From positions 26,284,789 to 26,348,788 of the forward strand of contig NC_092866.1 in NCBI RefSeq assembly GCF_032062135.1: DNA of 64,000 nt, read 5' to 3'. The notes beneath the pieces are model-generated. The model was given only the letters and a program-made list of their open reading frames with translations, ran no database searches and was not told the origin of the DNA. Origin of the DNA: Pyxicephalus adspersus. Its lineage: Eukaryota; Chordata; Amphibia; Anura; Pyxicephalidae. The translations under genes and the position numbers were made by a program. Below are positions 51,440-63,394 of the stretch, piece by piece; positions within the stretch are counted from its first letter, which is position 1; every line of letters begins with the position of its first letter.

Positions 51440-51990
51440 CATGGTGTCAATGACTGTGGTGACGGCCTAGTCCAATCTCTGCCTCCTGGTGTTTATTTTG
51501 TCTTGTCAATTTAGGTTCGCTTTAAGTATCAATTGTATTGTCATACATTAAAAACGATAAAGGGGCAAGTTTAATTTAGAAACTTTAATTTAGCTAAAAC
51601 TGGGCATTGTTTATATTTCAGGCATTATGTGGGAAAAGACACATTATGATAACTGACTACTTTTCCAGCAGTCTGTATGTTAGCTTTGACACTTCTGGAT
51701 GCACAACAGTTGTGACAGATGAGGGTCCTCCATTGGCACCTCTGGTTAATCAGGGGGTTACTTAGTAATTGGAACTTATGATAATCCTTGTTGGTTATTT
51801 TGCTAAATGTTAAAATGTTCAAAGTCTCCTTGATTAAACATTTGCCATTGTTTCATTCTGTGGCATTTATGAGTATCATAACTAGGGAATTGCAGACATC
51901 AAAACATGTCTAATATACCTTTAAAACTCAAACAATAATAACTGCCCCCGTACAATCAACTCAAAAAAGAAAGTGGTCAAATACAATATA
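51440..51990. other. Intergenic, no gene seen
   Basis: AT-rich, unassigned sequence between two mobile elements. Confidence 0.45.
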
Positions 51991-52240
51991 CAGTTGTGTT
52001 CAGGATAATACCAATGTGTTTATAAAAGTAGATAATGCTCAAAATCCTTATAATAGCTTTTATTTACATACACACATTGGCAATACTTCACATTCTATTC
52101 CAAATCAAAACATGACAAAAATGTATCAAATGTGTGTTATTCTTTTGCAGCAAGTAAAAAAACTTTGAGTAGTGGTTTCACAAGTTTGCCAACCCCTAAT
52201 TTTCAAAAATGGAAAAAAATTAAAGAAAAGAGCAGTTGTA
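51991..52240 (+). mobile_element. Tc1-like element, left end
   Basis: TA followed by CAGTTGTGTTCAGGATAATA, a Tc1-type terminal sequence, and a conserved subterminal stretch. The transposase remnant at 53990-54690 may be from the same element, now interrupted by the CpG-rich copy at 52689. Confidence 0.55.
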
Positions 52241-52688
52241 ATAATTTATTTAAACATTGTGCTTTGATTTGCACTAGACATGTATCATATAGTGGGTATA
52301 TAGAGAAAGAAGATATGCACATGAAGTGAAGACAATCAACCATGTGTCAGAATATAGTAGAAGACATGTGATTGTGGTAATTAGTAGCTATTGGTTATAC
52401 AGGTCATACTAAAGTTAAAAATCTTATACACAATTAAATTAATTTAAAAGTTCAGAAATTTAAATTAATATGAGACTCTACTATTAAGTACAAAGATATC
52501 ATGAAGGTATTAAGATATTACATATCAGTTTTGCACCAAAGATCAGGTCCATTCATCAACAGGCAGTTGTCTGGAGATATATTTTTATATATATGAATAA
52601 ACAATAGTAAGGGAAAAAAGTGCCAAATATATACTGGTATATACACTGTAGCAAAGTGTATCAAATTTATGTTGTGTTTGAGGCTTTG

Positions 52689-53049
52689 CCCCTGATTCAT
52701 CATTGAAATCCGCGATCGCTGGAAGCGCGAAAGTACGCGCGGCCAGCGATTGCGGATTACCGCGGTTCGGACTCGAGTATGCGCGTACACCCGCCTCACT
52801 ACCAGCCGGATTCCAGCCTTCACAATAGGGAGCGCGAATCTGCCAATTAAAGCGATTAGATTTCAGCTGTGCGATTAAGGAGGATCTCATCGCGCTCGTG
52901 CACACGTATCCGACAAGGCATCGGAAGCATTTACATAGGCGCCTATGGAGAGGAGTTGAATTCGGTTAACTCTTGCCTAACAGGACAGAAATTAGTGATT
53001 TTTAAAATATGCGCGACCGATAATCCGATTTTGCTTGATGAATCAGGGG
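52689..53049 (-). mobile_element. CpG-rich element with 5-bp target duplication, copy 2
   Basis: Same CCCCTGATTCATCA inverted ends as copy 1. The flanks are CTTTG on both sides (52684-52688 and 53050-53054). Its sequence is the reverse complement of copy 1 at both ends, with an internal difference in length (361 against 460 bases). No coding capacity. Confidence 0.8.
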
Positions 53050-53054
53050 CTTTG

Positions 53055-53989
53055 TGTCTAGGATATCAGGAAAATGCAATAGGTGGATATTGTCATATTA
53101 TGGTATCATCTACATAGTGCATAAGGATTTAAAACGTAAAACATCATTTGAGCCTGGGTGTTCAGTGGCTTTCAGAGTAACAATCAATTTAGTTGCACAC
53201 TGTAGCAGTTTTGTATCCATGTCTCCTCTTGGATTGGGGTAGATTCTGTCAAATCCTAAGAATTTTATGAAATCTGCGTCAAAGTTGTGGGTTGTAGCCA
53301 TATTATAATTATTAGGCATCAGAATTTTGCAATTCTGAATGTAATAGATATGTTTGAAAATCCGCCTTCCAAATACTTTTAGTTTTTTTTTTTTTTTTTA
53401 GAACTTTCCACATTTACACATTTTAACTACTGATCCTTTGACCAACAGGGTAAACATTTTTTTGGAAAAAAAATTCACCAAGAGAACTTGGTGGAATGTG
53501 GAAAAAATGTGGAATGTGTTCACAATGCATATGTATAAAAGAAAATCAAACTATTCTATTACCAAATGGTATGGTCTGCCGACCCAAATATTACCTGCTC
53601 CACAATAGGAGTTATATACTTGACCACTTGTAAATTTGGCAGTTCTGTTGTCTACCACCAAGCAACATTTCCTATGCTCTTATCTCTCCTAAAGAAGCCA
53701 GTGGGCGTAACATATTGGGACATTTTTGGGATCTTCTACTTGATGTGAATTACCCTAACATTGTCTATGCAACAGGTAGACTGTGTATAGTGCTAGGGCA
53801 CCAGGACTGCTTTTTGTGTCCCTGCCTAAAATTAATGTGTAACAAGGTATATTCACTTGCTTGTTTCTGTATACACCTGCAACTCAAAACACAACGTTTA
53901 AAAAAAATATATTGTTATTACAACTGCCAAATAACCTTCTATTCTTTTATTACTATCATTGGCTATGAGGTGTCAGCTTTACAACACAG
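53055..53989. other. Intergenic, no gene seen
   Basis: AT-rich sequence with poly(T) near 53387; possibly inner sequence of the decayed Tc1-like element. Confidence 0.35.
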
Positions 53990-54690
53990 TGGTGTCTTTA
54001 CAAACTCTTACTGTGTACACTGAAAAATGGCATCAAAAACCTGGAAGATGTCATGAAAATGTGAAAACTACCATTCAAATTGAGAGAAGAATAGAGTTAG
54101 CCAATGATCAGTTAAAGGAATATCAAAGAAAGTCTAAAGTTACCTGTGAATACGATTACAATTTGAAGGCACCTATGCAAAGCCAAGCTTTTGGCAAGAA
54201 GCCACTCCAGTTCCAATGGTAAAAAAAATAAAAATAAAACATGCTCAAGAGATTGCACTTTGCAAAAGAACACACTGACTGACTTAGCACAACATTTTGT
54301 CGACTGATGAAAACATGATTGTTCCTTTTAAGACTAGGGGCTGCAGACCCCCACAGAATTTAAGCCACAGTACACTGTGAAGACAGTGAGGCATTGTGGC
54401 TCAAGCATCAAGATCTGAGGATGTTTCTCCATGGTGTTGGGCCTATATATCGCATACCAGTGATCATGGATCAGTTTGAAAACATCAAAATACTTTAAAG
54501 AGGTCATATTTTCTGATGCTGAAGGGGAAATACCCATTTAAATGGGTGTTTCAACAAGAAAACGACCCCAAACACATCAGCAAACAAACATCTTGGTTCC
54601 AGACCAACAAGATTGACGTTATGGAGTGGCCAGCCCAATCCCTTGACCCTAATCCAAAAGAAGACTTGTTTGATAGAAAGTTTGATAAAA
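53990..54690 (+). mobile_element. Tc1-like transposase remnant
   Basis: In shifting plus-strand frames: SSIKI..GCFSMVLG, then a clear block WVFQQENDPKHISKQTSWFQ followed by TNKIDVMEWPAQSLDPNPKE, which matches the second D and the DLNPIE region of Tc1 transposases. Stops and frameshifts make it inactive. Confidence 0.75.
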
Positions 54691-54815
54691 GAAAAAAATT
54701 TTTTTTTTGCTAAATAACGTATGATTAACAACTTTGGTCTTTCTTGAATCCATGCTGACTATCATGTTTACTCTCTTTATGAGAAAGTAGGTAAACAGAT
54801 AGTGGAGTAAATGGA

Positions 54816-55440
54816 TAGAGAACTGGCTTAAAGACCGCATCCAGAGAGTTATAATTAATGATTCATACTCTGAATAGTCTAAGGTTATTAGTGGTGTACA
54901 CCAGGGTTCAGTGTTGGGACCTTTACTGTTTAACATCTTTATAAGTGATACAGAGTTTGGGATTAAAAGAACAATTTCTGTGTTTGCAGATGACACCAAA
55001 CTATGTAATGGAATTAAGTCCATACAGGATGTTTATAATCTACAAGAAGACCTGGATGTACTGTTTGATTGGGCAGCCAAGTGGGAAATGACATTTAATA
55101 TAGATAAATGTAAAATTATGCACTTGGGAGCTAACAACATGCATGTTTCATACTGTCTAGGGGGAATACATTTGGGGGAGTCAGAAATGGAAAATGGGTT
55201 CTGATAGATCATAGACTTAATACCAGCATGCAATTCCATGCTGCAATATCTAAAACTAGCAAACTAGTTTCTTGTAATAAAAGGAATAGTCTGCAGAGAT
55301 GGAGACATAATCCTGTCCCTGTACAAAGCATTGGTCAGACCTCATCTGGAATATGCAGTCCAGTTTTGGAAACCAGTTCACAAAAAAGATATTGTGGAAT
55401 TGGAGAAAGTGCAGAGAAGGAAAAGCCGAATATTGAGGTC
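54816..55440 (+). mobile_element. CR1/Rex1-like LINE reverse transcriptase remnant
   Basis: Plus strand encodes HQGSVLGPLLFNIFISDTEF, then ISVFADDTKL (the FADD catalytic motif) and WEMTFNIDKCKIMHLG, then after a frame change LYKALVRPHLEYAVQFWKPV. These are palm and thumb motifs of the CR1 group. Frameshifts and the lack of an upstream endonuclease show truncation. Confidence 0.8.
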
Positions 55441-55710
55441 TATGGTACATGCCCACCAACACCAAAAAGGGTGCTGTGCTTAAAAAACAAAAATACAATT
55501 TTTAATTTATATAAAAGGATTGTCTACCCTTTTAGGTAAACTAACAATTTTGACTTTAGGTCCGCTTTAATTTCCAATTTCAGCTGATTCTTGCAGCTAT
55601 CGAATTTCTAGGCCAGTGTACATATTAAAAAGTTTAGATCCTTCTCCTTAGATATTAGTCAGAATCAGAACTGCAATGCTTGTATAAATCTAATTGTGAA
55701 ATGTGAGTTA

Positions 55711-56010
55711 TTATTATTATCTTGTATTTTTAAAGCACCAACATTTTATGTAGACCTTTACAAAGTCCATGATCATATCACTAAGTGTCCCTCAATGGGG
55801 ATCACAATCCAATGTACCTGCCTTGGTTATACTTCATAAACACAGACTAAGGCCAATTTTAAGGGAAGTCAATTAAATGAATGCAAGTTTTTGTGGAAGG
55901 AAACCCACACTAACACAGGAAGAACATACAAACTTTCAAATAGTGTCCTGGCCGAGATTCAAACTTTGGACCCAGCGTTGCAAATGCTATAGTGCTAGCC
56001 CCTGGGCCAA
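55711..56010 (-). repeat. tRNA-headed SINE, minus-strand copy
   Basis: An ATT-repeat tail, AAAGCACCAACATTTTATGT, CTTTACAAAGTCCATGATCA, GGAAGGAAACCCACACTAAC and, near the right end, the reverse of the B box and A box regions (GAGATTCAAAC, then GCTAGCCC). Confidence 0.65.
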
Positions 56011-57099
56011 CTGTGAGTAGTGTTTGAATTTGGTCAAAACACAAATTCAATATGAACATCAGTCATATAGTTTGGTTTGAAAATGATAAGGCTTAGAGGA
56101 TTATCCTATATTGCCCAGGGAAACCAATGAGCAAGAGGAAGTAAAAGTGAAAAACATGTAATCCAGCAGTCGTTTTTGTTTTGTATATTTGTATATTTGT
56201 CATGGATTGGGAAGATTTGTCAGCTGCTACTTAGTGTACTTGGCTCTAGCAATGACATAGTGGTGGATGGTGAGGACGCAGAAAAAATATACACAGTGTG
56301 GGAAATAAGTATTTGTGAGTACAGTGAAGTTTGGAGGTGTAAACATCATGGTGTAGTGTTGCTTTTTAGCATATGGTACTGGCAGACTTCCTATGAATAA
56401 GGATGAATGGATAAATGTACCTTGAAGAAATGTACATTCTCGATAAGAATCTGTTGCCATCTAGGGATGAGCCAGAAGGCCTCTGACAGTCTCGCAAAAA
56501 TTTCCTTGAACTTCCGGTGGGATCGCGAAATTTAGGCGAATCGATTTTGTGAATTACATTAAAATCAATGAGCCGACTTTAAACATTAAAAGCAAAGCCC
56601 CTATACATGTTACAACCACTAAATTTGCTAGGTTAGTGTAAGAGGACAGTGGCAACAAGGAAAAAATTCAAAAGTTAAAAAAAACTTTGTGGTTTCCAGA
56701 AAATGGCAGGCAAATAGGATTTTTGCGTGATGGACAAAATCCATAATGCAGCACAAACATTGGGACATTGTGAAAGGGTGAACTCAACCCACTAGCCAAC
56801 CGTCTATGCCGTCAAAACAGCAGGAAAACGCATTGCTATTTATTGTATGCACCCCTATTGAATTTACAGCTGCATCATTTGTTTATGCTATATAAATGCT
56901 GTTTAATAATAATAATATTAATATTAATAACAATAATATTAATAAGTGCTAGCTGGCATCATGACCTGGATTGACATGTGTTAGGAATGCCACCCATAAA
57001 GTTGTGGACAAGTAGTGCTGTGCGGTTAGGCAAAAGGATGGAGGACCAGAGATGGAGTGTGGGTAAGCGAGAGCAGTAGCAGTGTATGGCCTCTGGTCA

Positions 57100-58260
57100 G
57101 CTATCACCAGGGACACCACATTGGTAAAAGTCATGGGGAGCTAGGTGTAGTGCATTGTCATTGCCACCCAGAAGTGTACAATTTTAGTGAATGGAGTATT
57201 GACAGGCAGCAGCAGCAACAGCAGGAGGACTTAGTGGGGACCGCATTGGTAACTGGCATCTCGAGCTGGGTGTAGTGCATCGTCAATGCCAGCCAGAAGT
57301 GTGTAATAAAATTTTTGTGAATGGATTACTGACAGACGGAAGAAGCAGCAGCAGGAGGAGGAGGAGGAGAGCCCTGAGACAGAGTGTGGACCGCATTGTT
57401 AACTGGCATCTAGAGCTGGGTGTAGTGCATTAACAATGCCACCCAGAAGTGTACAATTTTAGTGAATAGAGTACTGGCAGGGGGCGGTAACAGCAGCAAG
57501 AGGAGGCGATGGACCCTGAAAAGGAGCGTGCTCCGCATTGGTAACTGACATCTAGAGCTGGGTGTAGTGCATCGTCAATGCCACCCTGAAGTGTGTAATA
57601 CAGTTTAAGTGAATGGAGTACTGACAGGTGGCAGCAACAGCAGGAGGAGGAGGGCCCTGAGACGAACCGTGGACCGCATTGATAACTGGCATCTAGAGCT
57701 GGGTGTAGTGCATTAACAATGCCACCCAGAAGTGTACAATTTTAGTTAATGGAGTACTGGCAGGGGGCAGTGACAGCAGTGGCAGTGACAGAGGCGGTGG
57801 GACCTCAGAAGGAGCGTGGACCGCATTGGTAACTGGCATCTAGAGCTGGGTGTAGTATATCGTCAATGACACCCAGAAGTGTGTAATACCATTTTTGTGA
57901 ATGGAGTACTGGGCAGGCGACAGCAGCAACAGCAGGTGGTGGAGGCGGTGGGCCCTGGGACAAAGCGTGGAGTGCATTGGTAACTGGAGGGAGGAGGAGG
58001 CGAGGAGACATCAGGAGGAGGCGGTGGGCCCGAGATGGAGCATGGACTGCACTGGTAACTGACATCTAGAGCTGGGTGTAGTGCATTGTCAATGACACCC
58101 GAAGTGTGTAATACAATTATAGTGACTGGAGTACTGACAGGCAGCAGCAGCAACAGCATCAGGAGGAGGTGGTGGGCCCTGAGAAAGACCGTGGAGCCCA
58201 TTGGTAACTGGCATCTAGAGCTGGGTGTACTGCATCGTCAATGACACCCAGAATGCAAAT
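57100..58260. repeat. Minisatellite of about 145-150 base units
   Basis: Roughly eight imperfect copies of a unit carrying CATTGGTAACTGGCATCTAG, AGCTGGGTGTAGTGCATCG, ACCCAGAAGTGTGTAATAC, GAATGGAGTACTGACAGG and a GCAGCAGCAACAGCAGGAGG block. CATTGGTAACTG starts recur near 57243, 57393, 57536, 57678, 57823 and 57976. It lies inside the hAT left half. Confidence 0.85.
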
Positions 58261-58279
58261 ATTGTAAATTTGTGTTTAA

Positions 58280-58517
58280 CCACCTTGCAGTTAAGCCCGA
58301 CCTTCGCTCGGGCAAAAAAAAACTGCAAGGATGGTTAAGCCCGAGATTTTGTACATCCATGTGTTTCAAACATTTTTTATATTCATATTATCTACTAGAA
58401 CCCTTGTTCGGACATATTTCTGTAAGTTACAGGTATACAATTTAAAAAAAAATTTCATGAAAAACAGTGGATCACTTTTGGTACAGAAATCTAGACCTCA
58501 GTGTAACGCTCAGGTGG
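58280..58517. mobile_element. TTAA-flanked element, copy 4, inside the hAT
   Basis: TTAA on both sides (58276-58279 and 58518-58521). Ends CCACCTTGCAGTTA and AACGCTCAGGTGG. The 238-base interior shares the TGTGTTTCAAACATTTTTTA and TTCTGTAAGTTACAGGT blocks with the 3' part of copy 2. This is a deleted short form. Confidence 0.8.
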
Positions 58518-59059
58518 TTAATGCAAATATTGTGTAAATATTATGTGTGTAATGCAAATATTGGAAATTTGTGATTAAACGTATAAGGGCCAGACCAAGA
58601 TGTTTTGTGTGCCAGCGCTGTTGCTGTGGTCTGTGGTGCCGGAAGCGTTAGGAAGGTAGATAATATTGCTAGTTTCCATCATGAAGTGGATGACATGAAT
58701 GCCAACCCTCAATCCCACAATATTTAGCTGAAAAATTAGGCAAAGGAAATGGTATCTATCAGTGTGGCAGTACTGGCGGTTTTCATCTGCAGTTTGTTGG
58801 CCTCCCAGAAGCAACAGAAATGTAAAGTAAATTGCTAGCTGGCACAATGGCAGGCATGACACTCGCAAAGAATGACTTGCAATGACTAGCGAAAAATTTC
58901 AATGGAGGCAGGCTCAGCTGACAGGGTGTATGGAGATAGGCAGCCACAGACTCAGCACAGGAGCAGTGTGGGTTCACAGAGGCATCTTGGTTGGCCTAGT
59001 GAGTCCTTGTGTCAGTCAATCAGTGACATCTGCAGTAGGGATATGATAGTTGTTAGTAA

Positions 59060-61382
59060 CCCACCTTTCGTTCATTTTCAAAAAGGTAAGGCGAGTGACA
59101 TTTTCCGGCTACAGACGTGACCAGTTGTCCATCACCACTCCGCCAGCGGCACTGAAAGTTCTTTTGAACAGAACACTGGATGCCGGGCACGAAAGAAGTT
59201 TGATGGCATACTGTGCCAACTGCAGGCATATTTTAGGCCTGTTGACCCAAAAATAAATGGCGTCACTACTGTCAGGACAGGCGTCCTACTCATACCTGCT
59301 GTCGTCAACACCACCACCACCATGCATTTCATCCGTTCTCGATGGTTATGTCCCTGCACTTCACTTGTTTGAGGTGGCCACATCAGGTTGTTGTGGAACT
59401 CCTCACACAGCCGGTCGCATAGTATTCTGCTAAAGCGGGTCACCTTTTCTTTTTTTCTTGCGCCCGGCTGGGTAGAAACTGTGACATTTTGTCTTTGTAG
59501 CAGTGATCCAGAAGGGTGGCTAGCCAGTAATCATCCTGGTTTTTGATGCTGCGAATGCAGGGGTCCCTCCGTAGGCACCGCAACATGTGGACACACATAT
59601 GAAAGAGGGTTCCCTGGGCTCATCCTCCTCCTGTCCCTCAGTAGGCGCCAAAACATCTTCCTCCTCATCACCCACCTCCTCCTCCTCAAGCTGCAGCAGT
59701 TCCTGTTGTTCCATCCCCCGCACAATGCCTAGGGCGTGACAGCACTAATGCGGGTTGGACGGGTCCTGCCAGCAGCCCCAACATGGACTCCCTCATCACC
59801 ATCAACATATTCGTCTTCCTCCACCCCCTCCTCTTAAACCTCCTGATGCTGGCCAGTGCGCTATGGAGTGTAATGTCACCCTCATCCTCCTCCCCCATTT
59901 CTTCCCCTCCTCTCCCATCGCCACTTTCCATCAGCCCACACAGGGTATTATCAAGCAGAAAGATGATGGGAATGACATTGTTCCAGCCTGACCACTCCTG
60001 ACTCAGAATGTTTGTGGCCTCCTCAAGGGGGGGCCAGTAACTTGCACAGTGTCTCCATCTGCAGCCACTGGTCACTGGTAAAATAGCTCAGTTGTGTGGC
60101 TGTACCGAAGGCCCCACTGCCTCAATGCACCACGCTGACCAAGTAATGGCGAATGGCTAGCTTTTGCTTACACACACACTGGAGCATGTGCAGGGTAGAG
60201 TTCCATCTAGTCACAGTGTCACAAATCAGTTTATACGGTGGAACCCCCTGTTGGCGCTGGATCTTGCTAAGCTCTGCGGCGGCAGTAGGGGGTCGGCGTA
60301 CATGGCTTCAGATGAAGCGAGCCTGTCTCAGTAAGTCCTGCAGTCATGCGCAGCACGGCCACAAGGTTGGCCCCATTGTCGCACACTACGTTGCTTGTTG
60401 TGAGTCAGGAAGGCGTCAGCCAAGCCTTAACCTCCCTGTGCAAAGCGGACAAGAGTTCTCTGGTGGTGTGACTTTTCTCCCCCAAGGACACCAGTTTCAG
60501 CACTCCCTGGCATGCGTGTGCTTGAGGTAGCCATAGTGGCATGCCCGCTTAACCACAGTGTCCTCCGCTGCTGGCCTTTCAGGAGGAGTGTTGGAAAGAG
60601 AGGGTTTGCAGATAGAAGGAATGGAGGAGTGGGGTGACTGGGGAAGACTGGGTTGGCCCATGCTTTCCCACCACAACCCTCGGCACCTCGGGGTACCAGG
60701 TGCTGCAAAGCCTCTTGCAGCCTACCTCCCACTGAGTTATGCAAGGCCACCCAGTGAGTGGGGAAGGACTTTGCTGCTCTTTTTTTTGCCTGCCTCTATG
60801 TCTGCTGGGTGCCCTGCGTCTGCTCCAGCTCCATCTCCCCCATGGTCACATCTCTGGCTGTTCCCCTGCTTGTGCCCACTCCTCTGTGTGTTCCATCCAT
60901 CCCCAGTCTGTTTCAGAACTGCTGCTAGCCCTTACATGCACCGGTGGTTCCCAAGTGACATCACAGTCATCATCATCCTCATTTTCATCTAAGCCAACAT
61001 CTGCAAATGCAGCCACTGATGTAGAACCCTCATCCAGCAAGTGCTAACCACACTCTCCAAGGTACTCAAAGTCTGCCTCCTGCTCTGAAATTCGCAATGA
61101 CAGATCCTCAGGCTGTTCATCAAACAAGGGAAAGTCATCGGGAGGTGCTTCTGTCACAGCTGTGCTGGTTGCTGCTGCTGCAGAAGAAGAGCCTGCTGCA
61201 CTTGAGGCCCCTGAGACCCATTTCACAATACTCTCAACATGACGGGGCTGTATGATTGTAGTACTCCCTCTCAATAAATATACCAGTGTACTGGTGCTCC
61301 ACTCACATCTCAGACCCGTTTGACAACTTGTGCTGCTACCTCCAATGGTTTGCTGCTGCTGTCCTACAGTGGCGGACTCCAC
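59060..61382 (-). pseudogene. Decayed hAT transposase
   Basis: Minus-strand pieces in order: an acidic, serine-rich segment (61382-61044) with PPDDFPLFDEQPEDLSL; another acidic stretch (61040-60846); CRWRHCASYWPPLEEATNIL followed by VIPIIFLLDNTL (about 60060-59950), typical of the hAT core; and at about 59247-59060 the C-terminal dimerisation block LAQYAIKLLSCPASSVLFKR then TFSAAGGVVMDNWSRL, a stop at 59109-59111, then PENVTRLTFLKMNERW. The in-frame stop and frame changes show it is inactive. Confidence 0.8.
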
Positions 61383-61439
61383 CGCTCATCTTTTACTTAT
61401 TGGGGAAAAAAATGCACCTGTACCAAACGGTTTCTTTGG

Positions 61440-62350
61440 TAAATAGCAAGTGGTATCAGAATTAAATATCCGTATTTCCTTGAGAGAAATACAGAAAATT
61501 GTCTGGCTTTTTTAATAGATATCAAGTGGGATCAGATAAAAATATCTGTATTTTTAGAGATAAATACAGAGTTTGTTTTGGCTTTTTTGATAGCAAGTGG
61601 GATCAGAATAACATATCTGTATTTTTTTTTAGAGAAATTTTTTTGGCTTTTTTGATAGATAGCAAGTGCTATAAGAATAAAATATCTGTATTTTTTAAAA
61701 GAAATGCAGAATTTTTGGGGGATTTTTTGATAGATAGCAACTGCTATCAGAATAAAATATCTGTATTTTTAGAGATAAATACAGAATTTGTTTTGGCTTT
61801 TTTGATAGCAAGTGCTATCAGAATAAAATATCTGTATTTTTTGAGAGAAATACAGACATTTTTCTGGCTTTTTTTTATAGATAACAAGTGGGATCAGAAT
61901 AAAATATTTGTATTTTTTGAGAGAAATACAGAATTTTTTTTTACTTTTTTGATAGCAAGTGGGATCAGAATAATATATCTGTATTTTTCTTTTGGGAGAA
62001 ATACAGATTTTTTTTGGCTTTTTTGATAGATAGTGAGTGGGGTCAGAATAAAATATCTTTTTTTTTTAGAGAAATACAGACATTTTTCTGGCTTTTTTAT
62101 AGATAGCAAGTGGGATCAGAATAAAATATCTGTATTTTTTGAGAGAAATACAGACAATTTTCTGGCTTTTTTGATAGATAGCAAGTGGGGTCAGAATAAA
62201 ATATCTTTTTTTTTGGGTGAGAAATAGAGACATTTTTCAAGCTTTTTTGATAGATAGCAAGTGCTATCAGAATGAAATATCTGTATTTTTTGGAGAGTAG
62301 GACAGAAATGTTTCTGCCCTTTTTGCTAGATAGCAAGAGGTAGCATCAAA
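61440..62350. repeat. Tandem array of about 72-76 base units
   Basis: About twelve copies of a unit with GATAGCAAGTGGGATCAGAA, TAAAATATCTGTATTTTT, GAGAGAAATACAGA and TTTTCTGGCTTTTTTGATAG. It lies between the transposase start and the right terminal repeat of the hAT. The long open frames on both strands here come from the repeat and are not genes. Confidence 0.88.
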
Positions 62351-63069
62351 AACTGCACAATCTGTATATTTCAAGATATACAGAAGGCTTCTATCCTGTC
62401 CCTGTCACAGTGCACTTCTCTCCCTACTTCTTTCTCTGACACAGAACACAAGATGGAGTGACTATCCCCTCCCTCCTTCCTTACATATGCCTGTGCTCAG
62501 ATCTCCCCTGATTGGGCTGTTGGGCCTTGCTGTGCATCGTGGGAGCAAATGATTCGCTCCCCGCCACGCCATTCCAGCCAGAAATAGTCGCCGCTCCCGC
62601 CCCCTGCATTTTCCTTTGTTTGTTTGGCGAGAACACGACCTCATGGCTTAAATGTTTGGTAAGCGAGAACGGCCCGATTCGCCGCAAGATCGAATTTACA
62701 AATCTCACTCGCTAATCCCTATTGCCATCTACCAGGATGCTGAATGTGAAAGGAGGTTGGACATTTCAGCAAGACAATAATCCCAAACACACAGCTAAAG
62801 AAAAGCTCAATTGGTTTCAGAGAAAGAAAATAAAGCTGCTAGAATGGCCTAGACAATCACCCAACTTAAACCTAATTGAAAACAGACGAGGCCCCTGAAA
62901 CCTTCAAGATTTGATCTGAGGACTTTCAAGATTTGTGTGAAAGCATGGGACAAAAATCACACCTGAGCAATACATGTGACTACTTTCTTCATATACAGGA
63001 GGCGTCTTGAAGCTGTCATTACCTACATTGACTGTCCTAAGTGTTAAAATAAATTTCAGTAAGCGTAAT

Positions 63070-63265
63070 TAAAACTTGTTGTTTAAAGTTTTTTGCTTTG
63101 TTTGTGATCAGCTCGCAGTGACTGACACCATGCTGCCTAGTAAGTTGACACAAACGTCTGTTCTAATTGCATTTAATAAAATATTGTACCTGTACCGACT
63201 TTCATACAAATTCATCTTAAGAACAAACCTATAGTCCCTATCTTGTAAAGGACTACCTGTTTTGA
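63070..63265. mobile_element. Partial foldback element inserted in the Tc1 right half
   Basis: Shares GACACCATGCTGCCTAGTAA, GTTGACACAAACGTCTG and AACAAACCTATAGTCCCTAT with 26520-26700. It interrupts the Tc1 3' flank, which continues with TTTGATTTATTTGTGTGTG. Boundaries are approximate. Confidence 0.6.
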
Positions 63266-63394
63266 TTTATTTGTGTGTGTGGATTACCTGGGTTGTTACC
63301 GAAAGATGGTGTACATTTCATGTCAATAAACCAATTAGAAATAAATTTACTGAAAAAACATTGACGTGTTCAATACTTTTTTCCCAACTGCATA

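Larger units (their letters stand above)
56462..62721 (-). mobile_element. 6.26-kb hAT transposon
   Basis: Ends TAGGGATGAGCC and (right, complemented) TAGGGATTAGCG are inverted repeats. A perfect 8-bp duplication TTGCCATC flanks it at 56454-56461 and 62722-62729, the hallmark of hAT insertion. It contains a decayed transposase on the minus strand (about 61382-59060), a tandem array near each end, and a nested TTAA element. Confidence 0.88.
56290..63394. mobile_element. Tc1-like element split by a hAT insertion
   Basis: Left terminal sequence TACACAGTGTGGGAAATAAG starts at 56290, and the right end TTTTTTCCCAACTGCATA ends at 63394. The left piece runs to 56461. The right piece resumes at 62722 with [20 protein letters not shown] then [20 protein letters not shown], a Tc1 transposase C-terminal half. 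The left piece lacks most of the N-terminal coding part, so the Tc1 had an internal deletion. Confidence 0.75.

Noticed and set aside
57805..58201. Proline- and serine-rich minus-strand frames
   Set aside because: They arise from the minisatellite GCAGCAGCAACAGCAGG blocks and are not protein genes.
61499..62026. 175-residue open frame rich in Phe, Lys and Ile
   Set aside because: It is the product of the 72-76 base tandem array; similar frames occur on both strands and no domain is present.
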